Part shown: positions 17,201 to 24,385 of the stretch, piece after piece
How the letters are laid out: each line of letters starts with the position of its first letter
Numbering within the stretch: the stretch's first letter is position 1
NCBI GenBank assembly: GCA_015063855.1
Contig: SVTI01000005.1
Span: 1-48,454 of the forward strand
Origin: Oscillospiraceae bacterium
Lineage (GTDB): Bacteria; Bacillota; Clostridia; Oscillospirales; CAG-272
DNA: 48,454 nucleotides
Direction of reading: 5' to 3'
Notes under the pieces: model-generated
The model's database searches: none
Told to the model about the DNA's origin: nothing
The model's input: the letters and a program-made list of their open reading frames with translations, nothing else
Made by a program: the position numbers and the translations under genes

Positions 17201-17420
17201 CACAATAGATAACCATGAATTTATAGACAACGCAGTTCGCGTTGACGAAGACACAAATGAAGTTACAGAGCACGTGCTTAACGACGGTACTGTAGTTCGC
17301 GTAACATATACAGACGGCAAGAAGGATACAACCTTCGTTCTCAACTACAACAGATTCCCTGTACAGGTTGAGGGCATTGAGAAGCCTGTTAGCGGTCTGT
17401 CCTATGAAATTATTAAGTAA
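14211..17420 (+). CDS. DUF5696-type secreted protein with acidic tandem repeat, possible glycosidase-like fold
   Basis: 1069 residues. Signal peptide about 1-29 (LLLAVMMLLGSFSTAVFA). An N-terminal beta-rich region resembles the sugar-binding half of large glycoside hydrolases (NFELYCDGFSGEIGLRNKKT). Residues 453-508 are seven EDGEALP units plus a variant, followed by EDGEES repeats and a run of acidic residues to about 547. The C-terminal half looks like an alpha/beta barrel (IPLFIESFG; NNINFRLTGFTNGG; NNIKVYPDFDLSY; DSVMVDGGNAY) capped by a beta-sandwich tail. DUF5696 is my recollection of the family that co-occurs with Yip1 proteins and sugar permeases. Activity is unproven. RBS AGGAGG lies 10 nt before the ATG. 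Confidence 0.75.
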   Translation: MNNKFFKKFLSLLLAVMMLLGSFSTAVFADEETKDTEATDAEAAPEEESSDVFERIADQYINQNYSNSEEKLASMGEPWLENENFELYCDGFSGEIGLRNKKTGDILLSNPYNLTGSNSSTVSYELLSQIIINFKDLTLNEENKTYTSFEWAAKFGQITAKNIKGGLRVEYSIGEEETRYLVPRVIEKSRLETAIFDVAIANGIIDEEHMGLTYNDIVTMAVSGQIDLTQNKYYKLNKLLTFYTELNPDAEGTTEASLKEMHSKFPITEKMAIYVFDTEASRNDYKTIEGYIETYCPDYTFAKMEEDHALVNFVATEEAPPLFKMAIEYSLDENGLVVSLPANSIRFDEDKYLLTNIQLLPYFGAARYNVDEGTNDGYVFVPDGNGALLSYAELAATNTEKGLSGSVYGTDFAYHEVVANKFEDMRLPVFGLVDRYTPYGSAGVEAPEDDEELPEDGEALPEDGEALPEDGEALPEDGEALPEDGEALPEDGEALPEDGEALPEDGEESEDGEESEDGEESEDGEESEEDDEKSEDEEEEEEDDSVATDEVANRGFLTIIEEGDALATIQTIHGGGRHKYNAAYAEFILRPTDSYNLADAVSVGDDTEWTISSDRRYTGSYSLRIIMLGDEYEKSYVGMAKAYQDYLEDKGVLTKLEPTKDDIPLFIESFGTMDTDSTFLSIPVTVTEALTTFDNLKTMYNELKADGVNNINFRLTGFTNGGMISNVPTKVEFQDEVGGDEGYTEFIKFADKNNIKVYPDFDLSYAVKDESFDGYKTSEHATRSIDNRYTQKRVYYSTLQQTISTGLVCISPSAFLTFYENISKDLSEIGKSGISFSTLGTDLNSDFDEDDPYNRQEAMLLVQDLLEQADKDFDSVMVDGGNAYTWKYADVILNMSLDSSRHTNASRAVPFVGMVLHGYKVYAGTPTNMASDMDYEALKMIESGAVPYFTLSYDKTAMLKDDPTLSKYYSVEYEIWESDVIDTYNALNKVLKDLQFCTIDNHEFIDNAVRVDEDTNEVTEHVLNDGTVVRVTYTDGKKDTTFVLNYNRFPVQVEGIEKPVSGLSYEIIK
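15567..15788 (+). repeat. 21-bp and 18-bp coding tandem repeats in the DUF5696 gene
   Basis: Eight consecutive 21-bp units (15567-15734) encode seven EDGEALP heptads and one variant. They are followed by about three 18-bp units encoding EDGEES. Units differ at synonymous sites (gag/gaa, gat/gac), so the peptide appears to be maintained despite drift. Confidence 0.9.
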
Positions 17421-17432
17421 GGAGGGGTCATA

Positions 17433-18440
17433 ATGAGTAAGACAAAGGCAATCAAAGCAAATAACATTCCCGCGCCCAAGAAACCCAAGGCCGCTCCCGA
17501 AACCAGAAAGAAAAGCCGTGCTTCTCTTGATGCCCGTAAGGCAAGAAGCGGTTGGCTCTTCCTTCTCCCCTTCATTATAGGTTTGTTGATCATCTACTTC
17601 CCTATAATTGCAGACTCGATCAACTTCAGCTTTGCTGAGGTAACTACCCAGACAGGTGGTGGTTACAAGGTTGAGCACGTAGGCTTTGAAAACTACAAAT
17701 ATGCGGTAGTTGAGGATATGCAGTATACCACAGAGCTTGTCTCCGGTATTAAGGCACTTCTCTTCGATATTCCCGCAATTGTAATCTTCTCGCTGTTCAT
17801 GGCGGTTCTTCTCAATCAGAAGATGCTCGGCCGTGCAGCATTCCGTGCGATCTTCTTCATACCGGTTATTCTTTGTACCGGTATGATCGACGAGATCGAC
17901 TCATCCAACAAGCTTACCGAATACATGTCCGACAGCTCACAGTCGATCGATATGGGTTCGGGTAACGATACGGTAAATGCCGTAGTTTCTATGACCGATA
18001 TTCAGTGGATGTTCGATTCCATGAAGGTCGGTACAGAGCTTACACAGTACGTTGTTAATATCATGAATAACATTTACGATATTATCAACCGTTCCGGCGT
18101 ACAGATGCTTATATTCCTTGCCGGTCTCCAGTCTATCTCTCCCTCGATCTACGAGTCCTGCAGTATAGACGGTGCATCCGGATGGGAAGCATTCTGGAAG
18201 ATAACCATCCCCATGGTAAGCCCCATGATCTTGGTTAACGCAATCTATACGGTAATCGATGCATTGACCTCAGCCACCAACCCGGTTATGTCCTATATTT
18301 CGGGCGTATATTCGGGAAGCGGCGGCGGACGTGAGCTTTCCTCTGCGATGGCTTGGATGTACTTCCTCATCGTTCTCGGAATTATAGGTCTTGTTGCAGC
18401 GATACTGTCAGCATTCATCTTCTATCAGAGAAGAGATTAA
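17433..18440 (+). CDS. Sugar ABC transporter permease, MalF type (pair 2)
   Basis: 335 residues with a long basic N-terminus (about 1-40) and about six membrane helices. The EAA loop reads YESCSIDGASGWEAFWKITI near residues 245-265. Compared with the first MalF-type permease it has a longer hydrophilic loop at about 150-210 (SSNKLTEYMSDSSQSIDMGS), probably extracytoplasmic. It follows the DUF5696 gene by 12 nt with RBS GGAGGGG and forms a second heterodimer with the next gene. The two MalF-type proteins in this cluster are clearly different in sequence, so this is not a recent local duplication. Confidence 0.92.
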   Translation: MSKTKAIKANNIPAPKKPKAAPETRKKSRASLDARKARSGWLFLLPFIIGLLIIYFPIIADSINFSFAEVTTQTGGGYKVEHVGFENYKYAVVEDMQYTTELVSGIKALLFDIPAIVIFSLFMAVLLNQKMLGRAAFRAIFFIPVILCTGMIDEIDSSNKLTEYMSDSSQSIDMGSGNDTVNAVVSMTDIQWMFDSMKVGTELTQYVVNIMNNIYDIINRSGVQMLIFLAGLQSISPSIYESCSIDGASGWEAFWKITIPMVSPMILVNAIYTVIDALTSATNPVMSYISGVYSGSGGGRELSSAMAWMYFLIVLGIIGLVAAILSAFIFYQRRD

Positions 18441-18452
18441 GGAGGGGTAATA

Positions 18453-19496
18453 ATGGATAACGTAAAACAGAATATTTCCGAAAATGCCCCTAAGGTAAAA
18501 AAGGAAACCAAGAATAAGATCAGAGTTGAATTCGACCGTACATCCGGTTGGAAGAGATTTAAGCTTAAGTACCTCCAGACCAACTTCGTTGTGTCCGTTA
18601 TTTGGAAGATAGCAAGATTCTTGCTTCTCTTAGGTATCTCTTACGTAATTCTGATGCCCTTCTTCACCAAGATCTCGTCCTCATTTATGAGTGCTCAGGA
18701 CTTCGGTGACGTAACCGTTAAGCTGGTTCCCAGATATCCTACCCTTGATACATACAAGTCTATCATTAAGGACAACGGTTATTTTGAAGCATTGTTTAAT
18801 ACGACCTTGCTTTCACTTATGGCAGCTATTTTACAGACCTTCGTCTGTGCTCTTATCGGTTACGGCTTTGCTAAGTTCAAATTCAAGGGTAATAAGCTTC
18901 TCTTCGTATTTGTTATCTTAACAATGGTCGTTCCTCATAAGACTCTTCAGTTCGCTATGTTTATGAAGTTTACATACTTCGACTTCCTCGGAATATTCAA
19001 TCCCTTCCGAATCATGGAATTTATTCCTACGGTCAACATGACGAACACCTTCCTGCCTCTGGCTATCCTGTCAGCGACAGGCTTGGGCTTCAAGAACGGT
19101 CTGTACATATTCATGCTCCGTCAGTATTTCAAGGGTGTACCCGATGAACTTGAAGAATCCGCATACCTCGATGGTTACGGTCCCTTCAAGACCTTCTTCA
19201 AGATTATTCTTCCCCTGTCAGTACCTATGTTGATTACAGTGTTCCTGTTCTCATTCTCATGGCAGTGGACAGATAACTTCTATACAACGGTATTCTTCCC
19301 CTCTGTAAATACAACACTTATGCCCAGTATCGTTAAGGTGCCTCCGTCACTTGATACTTCGCTTGCAAATAATATGTTTACAGCGGCTGTAAGCAATGCT
19401 GCGGCAATGCTCATAATCACTCCTCTTATTATCATTTACCTCTTCTGTCAGAGATATATGGTTGAGGGTATCGAGCGTTCCGGTATTACAGGATAA
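18453..19496 (+). CDS. Sugar ABC transporter permease, MalG type (pair 2)
   Basis: 347 residues, longer than the usual 270-300 because of an N-terminal extension of about 60 residues before the first membrane helix. The EAA motif reads ELEESAYLDGYGPFKTFFKI around residues 235-255. It is the last gene of the seven-gene cluster, 12 nt after its MalF-type partner, and is followed by a strong terminator. RBS GGAGGGG lies 6 nt before the ATG. Confidence 0.92.
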   Translation: MDNVKQNISENAPKVKKETKNKIRVEFDRTSGWKRFKLKYLQTNFVVSVIWKIARFLLLLGISYVILMPFFTKISSSFMSAQDFGDVTVKLVPRYPTLDTYKSIIKDNGYFEALFNTTLLSLMAAILQTFVCALIGYGFAKFKFKGNKLLFVFVILTMVVPHKTLQFAMFMKFTYFDFLGIFNPFRIMEFIPTVNMTNTFLPLAILSATGLGFKNGLYIFMLRQYFKGVPDELEESAYLDGYGPFKTFFKIILPLSVPMLITVFLFSFSWQWTDNFYTTVFFPSVNTTLMPSIVKVPPSLDTSLANNMFTAAVSNAAAMLIITPLIIIYLFCQRYMVEGIERSGITG

Positions 19497-19509
19497 TAAA
19501 AACCCAAAA

Positions 19510-19540
19510 AGCTCCGAGTTTCTCGGAGCTTTCTCTTTGT
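19510..19540 (+). terminator. Terminator of the carbohydrate cluster
   Basis: A 9-bp perfect stem AGCTCCGAG/CTCGGAGCT (19510-19518 with 19522-19530), a 3-nt loop and a T-rich tail follow the last permease stop by 13 nt. Confidence 0.88.
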
Positions 19541-19611
19541 AAAATTTATACATACGTGTATGCTTGCAGAAGCGTTTATAATTCGTTAAAGTAAGTTTAA
19601 AATTGAGTAGA

Positions 19612-19640
19612 TTGACATTATTGCAATAATATGATATTAT
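19612..19640 (+). promoter_or_regulatory. Sigma-A promoter of the DUF1934-holA-rnmV-gtrA operon
   Basis: TTGACA (19612-19617) and TATTAT (19635-19640) are 17 nt apart. The predicted start near 19647 coincides with an in-frame TTG, which argues for the ATG at 19677 as the true translation start. Confidence 0.8.
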
Positions 19641-19676
19641 TATAAATTGAAGATATATGCTCTAATGAGGTATGAA

Positions 19677-20171
19677 ATGACAGAGAAAAAGATAAGAGTT
19701 AAGATACATTCGCAGATATCAGATCTTACGGCCATCAATGCGGTTGAGCAGATCATGGGCAACAAAGGAAGTTATTCGGCTGCCGATGACGATGTAATCG
19801 AGTTCTCTACAGACGGAGTTATCCGTGAAAACGGTAAAAATCTTGAGCTTGAATATGAGGAATGTGCCGAGATGGGAATGGAAAATACGGTGACCACCCT
19901 TATTTTCCCAAAGGAAGAGCCTAACAGCCTTAACATGGTCAGAACCGGAGAAAATTCCGCAGGTCTTGTTTTCAGCGATAAGGAAAAAAGACAGCCCTGC
20001 TCCTATAACGTCGGTGGCTATCCCTTTGACTTCTGTATATATACCCGTAACATAGATAACGGTATTACAATGACTGGCGGAGTTCTAAAGCTTGACTACG
20101 TTATCGAGATGCACGGGATGAAAACGCAGAGAAACCGTTTTACTATCAAGGTAGACGAGTTAAAAATATAA
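19677..20171 (+). CDS. DUF1934 (YwiB-type) small beta-barrel protein
   Basis: 164 residues. The ATG at 19677 is chosen over an in-frame TTG at 19647 because GAGG lies 6 nt before it and the promoter puts the transcript start at the TTG. The sequence (VKIHSQISDLTAINAVEQIM; GENSAGLVFSDKEKRQPCSY; GITMTGGVLKLDYVIEMHG) fits the DUF1934/YwiB family, small lipocalin-like cytoplasmic proteins of unknown function found across Firmicutes. It precedes holA by 3 nt. No catalytic motif was seen. Confidence 0.82.
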   Translation: MTEKKIRVKIHSQISDLTAINAVEQIMGNKGSYSAADDDVIEFSTDGVIRENGKNLELEYEECAEMGMENTVTTLIFPKEEPNSLNMVRTGENSAGLVFSDKEKRQPCSYNVGGYPFDFCIYTRNIDNGITMTGGVLKLDYVIEMHGMKTQRNRFTIKVDELKI

Positions 20172-20174
20172 AAT

Positions 20175-21224
20175 ATGGAAATAATCGATTCTCAAAAATT
20201 CAGAACTGCGGCAAAGCAGGGATTGAGAGGCGGGTATCTCTTCTTCGGTGAGGAGGAATATCTTAAGCACAGCTGTCTTGAGATAGCCCGAAAAAGTGTA
20301 CTCGGAGAAAATGTGGGAGATTCATTTAATCATATCCGCATAGACGCGGGAGAGGACAACTTTGACCATTCTGTTATAGAAAATGCCATCCTTGCATTAC
20401 CTGTCTTTTCAGATACGAAACTTGTCGAGATACACAATCTTGACGTAGGAAGCTATAAGGAAAAGGCGCTTTCCGAGCTTAAGGAGCTTTTCGAGCTTCT
20501 TTCAGATAATCCCGAAACTGTGCTTGTACTATATCTTGCTCCCCATGAGCTTGAAAAATTTGATCTGCGCAGACCTCCAAAGGTATTCAGCGAGCTTGCT
20601 TCTGTGCTTTGTCCGGTGATTTTTGAAAAGCAGAGCCGTGAGAAATTGGCAAAATGGGTTTCTGCTCATTTTGCACACAATAAAGTGCGGTGTAGTTCCG
20701 AGATGTGTTATCTTATGATAGATACCTGCGGTGCGGATATGTACGCTCTCTCAGGGGAGATAGATAAGCTCTCAGCCCATGTGCTTTCCAAGGGCGAGAC
20801 GGCTCTCTGTGCTGAGGACATTGAACTTTTGGCTTCAAGATGCCGTGAGATAGGCGAATACGATTTTTCTAACGCAATATTGCAGAGAAACCGCGAAAAG
20901 GCATTCTATATTCTTTCAAAATATGAATTGGAGGATAAAAGCGGTGCTAATGTTGGTATGACCATGGGTAGCTTAATACGAATTTTTTCGCTTCTTTACC
21001 GTATATCGCTTCTCTCACAGAAGGGTATGCTTGACCGCGATATTGCAAAGACTCTTAAAATGAATGAATACCAGTGCTCTCTCTACAGAAAAAGCCTCGG
21101 AGGCAGAGCTCCCTCTGATCTTGAGCGTATACTTGAGCTTTGTTCGGAGGCAGATGCTCTTATCAAGGGCGGAGCGGACGGATACGTTGTTATAGCGAGA
21201 CTTATAACGGAGGCCTCACTATGA
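20175..21224 (+). CDS. holA: DNA polymerase III subunit delta
   Basis: 349 residues, typical for HolA. Near the N-terminus GGYLFFGEEEYLKHSCLEIAR matches the start of the delta AAA+-like domain, with LVEIHNLD, VLVLYLAPHELEKFD and LAKWVSAHF later. The C-terminal collar domain includes REKAFYILSKYELEDKSG. Delta opens the beta clamp as part of the clamp loader in the cytoplasm. The start has only a weak ribosome-binding site, suggesting coupling to the DUF1934 gene 3 nt upstream. Its stop overlaps the start of rnmV by 4 nt. Confidence 0.93.
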   Translation: MEIIDSQKFRTAAKQGLRGGYLFFGEEEYLKHSCLEIARKSVLGENVGDSFNHIRIDAGEDNFDHSVIENAILALPVFSDTKLVEIHNLDVGSYKEKALSELKELFELLSDNPETVLVLYLAPHELEKFDLRRPPKVFSELASVLCPVIFEKQSREKLAKWVSAHFAHNKVRCSSEMCYLMIDTCGADMYALSGEIDKLSAHVLSKGETALCAEDIELLASRCREIGEYDFSNAILQRNREKAFYILSKYELEDKSGANVGMTMGSLIRIFSLLYRISLLSQKGMLDRDIAKTLKMNEYQCSLYRKSLGGRAPSDLERILELCSEADALIKGGADGYVVIARLITEASL

Positions 21225-21799
21225 TTAAAAAGCTGAAGATAGATAAACCTATAATAGTAGAGGGCAAGTACGACAAGATTAAGCTTGATTCGATAGTTGA
21301 TGCAAGGGTTATTGCTACCAACGGCTTCGGGGTGTTTAAATCGGAGGAGACAAAAAGCTTTCTTAGAAGGGTATGCGAGACCACGGAGATCATAATTCTT
21401 TGTGACAGCGACGGAGCAGGACGGCTCATAAGAAACCATCTTAAATCCTTTTTGCCCGCAGACAGACTTATAAACGTATATATTCCTGATATAGAGGGAA
21501 AGGAAAAAAGAAAAAAGACACCCTCTAAAGCAGGCACTCTGGGTGTTGAGGGTATGGATGCAGAGCTTCTCAGAAATCTTCTTGAGCCATATTCTGTAAA
21601 TGCCGTTCAGAATAGTAAAGGTGGTATCACTAAGCAGCATTTGTATGCGGATGGGCTTCTTGGCGGTGCGAATGCAAGCGAAAAGAGATTGGAGCTTCAG
21701 ACTAAGCTTGGCTTGCCCAAGGAGTTGTCCAGCTCAGCATTGCTTGATGCAATCAATTTATTATGTTCATATGATGAATACAAGGAGTTGTTAAAATAA
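21221..21799 (+). CDS. rnmV: Ribonuclease M5 (5S rRNA maturation)
   Basis: 192 residues from the ATG overlapping the holA stop (ATGA). The Toprim domain is clear: IIVEGKYDKIKL near residue 10 carries the catalytic Glu, and ILCDSDGAGRLIRNHL near 60 carries the DxD pair. GTLGVEGMDAELLRNLL lies near 110. RNase M5 trims both ends of precursor 5S rRNA in low-GC Gram-positives with ribosomal protein L18. Length matches Bacillus subtilis RnmV (about 186). Confidence 0.92.
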   Translation: MIKKLKIDKPIIVEGKYDKIKLDSIVDARVIATNGFGVFKSEETKSFLRRVCETTEIIILCDSDGAGRLIRNHLKSFLPADRLINVYIPDIEGKEKRKKTPSKAGTLGVEGMDAELLRNLLEPYSVNAVQNSKGGITKQHLYADGLLGGANASEKRLELQTKLGLPKELSSSALLDAINLLCSYDEYKELLK

Positions 21800-22356
21800 T
21801 GAAAAAGAAGGATTCTTCAATTAAAGAATTTATACGTTACTTGATCGTCGGATTCTCCAACACAGGTATTAACTGGGCGGTAAACATCCTCTTGACAGAG
21901 CTTACCCCCCTTGGAAATCCCTCAGTCAAGCTTGGTGCTACTATTGCCGTTATCATCGCGTGGATAGTTTCTACCATATTTTTCGCTTTCTGGGCGTATA
22001 AGCTTTTCGTATTCCGTAGTAAAAGTATGGTTCCCGGCATACTTTGGAAGGAGTTTGTGGGCTTTACCTCTGCCCGTCTGCTTACGCTCGGTGTAGAGAT
22101 GGCAATAACTCTTCTCTTCTGTGATGTTCTCGGCTTTGATGAGTCTATAAGCATTAATCTCTCCAGAGTAACCGATTCTTCGGTAAATGAGTTCCTTGCA
22201 TTTAACCTTCGTGAGAGATATTTCGTTAAACTCTTTGCCTGTGTTGTAGTTACTATACTCAATTATGTATTCAGCAAGCTTATCATCTTCAAGAAGGGTC
22301 AGAAGCTGTCCCGCGAGGCTGAGGCTGATCTTGATGAGGGTGAGAGCAAGGCTTAA
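21799..22356 (+). CDS. GtrA-like four-helix membrane protein
   Basis: 185 residues. About four membrane helices and the opening FIRYLIVGFSNTGINWAVN match the GtrA/DPMS family, thought to flip or position polyprenyl-linked sugars during surface polysaccharide or teichoic acid modification. Compared with canonical GtrA (about 120-145 residues) it has an extra hydrophilic stretch (DESISINLSRVTDSSVNEFL) before the last helix and an acidic tail. The ATG overlaps the rnmV stop by 1 nt (TAATG). No glycosyltransferase gene is adjacent. Its stop overlaps the convergent DUF4358 gene. Confidence 0.85.
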   Translation: MKKKDSSIKEFIRYLIVGFSNTGINWAVNILLTELTPLGNPSVKLGATIAVIIAWIVSTIFFAFWAYKLFVFRSKSMVPGILWKEFVGFTSARLLTLGVEMAITLLFCDVLGFDESISINLSRVTDSSVNEFLAFNLRERYFVKLFACVVVTILNYVFSKLIIFKKGQKLSREAEADLDEGESKA

Positions 22357-22865
22357 AGTATTTTTTCTATTGCGTTTATGATATCCGATATCTCATCTCC
22401 TGCTATAAGGAATACAAAATTACCGTTGGAGAAAACTGCGCTTTCTTTTGCTACCTCGCACATGAATCGCGAGCTTGACGGGTTTATCTGAGGAGAGGTA
22501 AGTATATCCGATCTTCTTGTAAGCATGCGTTCTATCATATCATTATCCGAGCTGTGTATAGTTTTGAAGATATGTATCTCAAAAACCTTCGGTGCTTTAG
22601 ATATAAGAATATGATAATCTTCCGTTGCTTCAAGCTCAAGGGGAGCCTCGGGGCTGTCATAATACAGCATACCAAGCTCTGCGTCTGAAATGTACCCTTC
22701 ACTTGAAATAGGCGCGGTTTTGTAATAATCAAAGCCTGCAGGGAGAGATATGCCAGATTCCGACAGTGATGATATTATATCTTCGGTACTTCTTGAATCG
22801 CTAACACAGGATGAAAAAAGGGATACGGACAATAAAAGTATAATAAAGAGATATGAAAGCTTCAT
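22353..22865 (-). CDS. DUF4358-type putative lipoprotein
   Basis: 170 residues from the ATG at 22865, which has GGAGG 6 nt upstream. Residues 1-20 form a lipoprotein signal with Cys at about 20 (LLSVSLFSSCVSDS). The rest, including DAELGMLYYDSPEA and a C-terminal VAKESAVFSNGNFVFLIAGD, resembles DUF4358, small clostridial lipoproteins of unknown function. The lipobox has Phe at -3 rather than Leu. It converges on and overlaps the gtrA-like stop by 4 nt and diverges from the ASKHA gene by 49 bp. No function can be assigned. Confidence 0.75.
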   Translation of the reverse strand: MKLSYLFIILLLSVSLFSSCVSDSRSTEDIISSLSESGISLPAGFDYYKTAPISSEGYISDAELGMLYYDSPEAPLELEATEDYHILISKAPKVFEIHIFKTIHSSDNDMIERMLTRRSDILTSPQINPSSSRFMCEVAKESAVFSNGNFVFLIAGDEISDIINAIEKIL

Positions 22866-22914
22866 TTTGACCTCCGAGTCATGCTGAAATCTATTCATAT
22901 ATATGAGGAAAAAT

Positions 22915-24372
22915 ATGAAATATTACAAATGCCGTGAAGAGGATATCGGTAAGAGTGTTCTTGAGGTGTTGGCAGAGGCAGGAGAGCTGCTTCCCGATAC
23001 ACCCTGCGGTGGTAAGGGTAAATGCGGCAAATGCCGTATGCAGCTTGCAGGCTCGCTGTCGGATATGCAGGAGTATGAGCGCTCGCTTCTCGGTGATGAT
23101 GCAGAGAAGGGATGGCGACTCGCTTGCCTGACTACTGTGCAGGGTGACTTTGAATATAGCGTAAGCTGTCAGGCTGACGCAAAGGTACAGCTTGATTTTT
23201 ACCCCGAGCAGAATATTGCGACCGATGGCGGGGCAGGTACTGTGCTTGCCGTAGATATAGGAACAACCACCGTAGCAGTTTATAAGTGTAGCAGAGCAGA
23301 TGGGGAGATTGTGGACAGAGTGAGCTTTGTCAATCCCCAGAGAGTTCACGGCGCAGACGTTATATCCCGATTGGTGTATGCCGAGGATGGCGGTGCCGAG
23401 GAATTAAAGAACGAGATCAATGCTTCCTTGAAGGAGGCTGTAGATAAGCTTAAGGGCGCAAGAGCAGATTACTGTGTGGTCTGCGGAAATACGGTCATGC
23501 AGCATTTTCTCTGCGGAGAGGATGCAAGCGGTATTGCCAAGCTACCCTTCAAGCCCGCTACCTTGTTTTCGGATCTGAGAAGTTTTGATTTTTGTGACAA
23601 GGTATATACAGCACCTTGTGTAGCGGCGTACGTGGGAGGCGATATAACGCTGGGTGCGTTGGCATGCTCTATAGACAGAGTTAATGAGCTGACCCTATAC
23701 ATAGATATAGGAACCAACGGAGAGATAGTATTGGCATCTCCCGAGAGAATACTGTGCTGTGCGGCAGCGGCAGGTCCTGCCTTTGAGGGAGGAAACATCG
23801 ACTGCGGTATGATGGCATCCGAGGGAGCTATCAGAACGGTATATTCCGAAGACGGAGAGGTAGTATTTGCTACAATAGCGGATACCAAGCCCGAGGGTAT
23901 ATGTGGCTCGGGATTGATAGATGCTGTTGCCACCTTCCTTGAGCTTGAAATCATGGATGAGACAGGACGTCTTGAGGAGGAACGCTACTACTTCAGCGAC
24001 AAGATATTCATCTCGCAGAAGGACATTCGTGCTCTGCAGAGTGCCAAGGCAGCGATTGCCGCAGGTGTCAGAACTCTCTGCCATGAGATGGGTTGTGATG
24101 TCGGGGATATTGAACGTGTTATTATAGCAGGCGGCTTTGGTTCGCATATTAATGCTGCAAAAGCTCGGCGCATCGGACTTATTCCCTACGGATGTGAGGC
24201 AGAGATGGAATACAGAGGCAACTGTGCCGGTATGGGTGCCGTGGCTTTGGCTGTAAACGAATCTCTCGGAGACAGATTAAGAGAGCTCTGCAACAGAATG
24301 GAGTATGTCGAGCTTTCGGGACACAAGAAATTCAATGAATATTATATAGACGAAATGTATTTTGAAGAATGA
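22915..24372 (+). CDS. 2Fe-2S / ASKHA (DUF4445) protein, corrinoid-activator-like
   Basis: 485 residues from the ATG at 22915 (GAGG 6 nt upstream; the in-frame ATG at 22903 has no site). Residues about 1-85 are a 2Fe-2S ferredoxin domain with C-x5-C-x2-C (PCGGKGKCGKC) and a later Cys (LACL). A linker follows, then an ASKHA ATPase fold starting VLAVDIGTTTVAVYK with further phosphate motifs LYIDIGTNGEIVLA and VIIAGGFGSHINAAKA. The layout matches RACo-type reductive activators of corrinoid proteins, but it is shorter than RACo (about 630 residues) and no corrinoid protein or methyltransferase is nearby. Its partner is unknown. gpsA follows by 13 nt, suggesting one operon. Confidence 0.85.
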   Translation: MKYYKCREEDIGKSVLEVLAEAGELLPDTPCGGKGKCGKCRMQLAGSLSDMQEYERSLLGDDAEKGWRLACLTTVQGDFEYSVSCQADAKVQLDFYPEQNIATDGGAGTVLAVDIGTTTVAVYKCSRADGEIVDRVSFVNPQRVHGADVISRLVYAEDGGAEELKNEINASLKEAVDKLKGARADYCVVCGNTVMQHFLCGEDASGIAKLPFKPATLFSDLRSFDFCDKVYTAPCVAAYVGGDITLGALACSIDRVNELTLYIDIGTNGEIVLASPERILCCAAAAGPAFEGGNIDCGMMASEGAIRTVYSEDGEVVFATIADTKPEGICGSGLIDAVATFLELEIMDETGRLEEERYYFSDKIFISQKDIRALQSAKAAIAAGVRTLCHEMGCDVGDIERVIIAGGFGSHINAAKARRIGLIPYGCEAEMEYRGNCAGMGAVALAVNESLGDRLRELCNRMEYVELSGHKKFNEYYIDEMYFEE

Positions 24373-24385
24373 GAGGATGTAGATC

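Noticed and set aside
22867-22895. Promoter for the ASKHA gene overlapping the DUF4358 start
   Set aside because: TTGACC has no acceptable -10, and transcription would begin within the ribosome-binding site.
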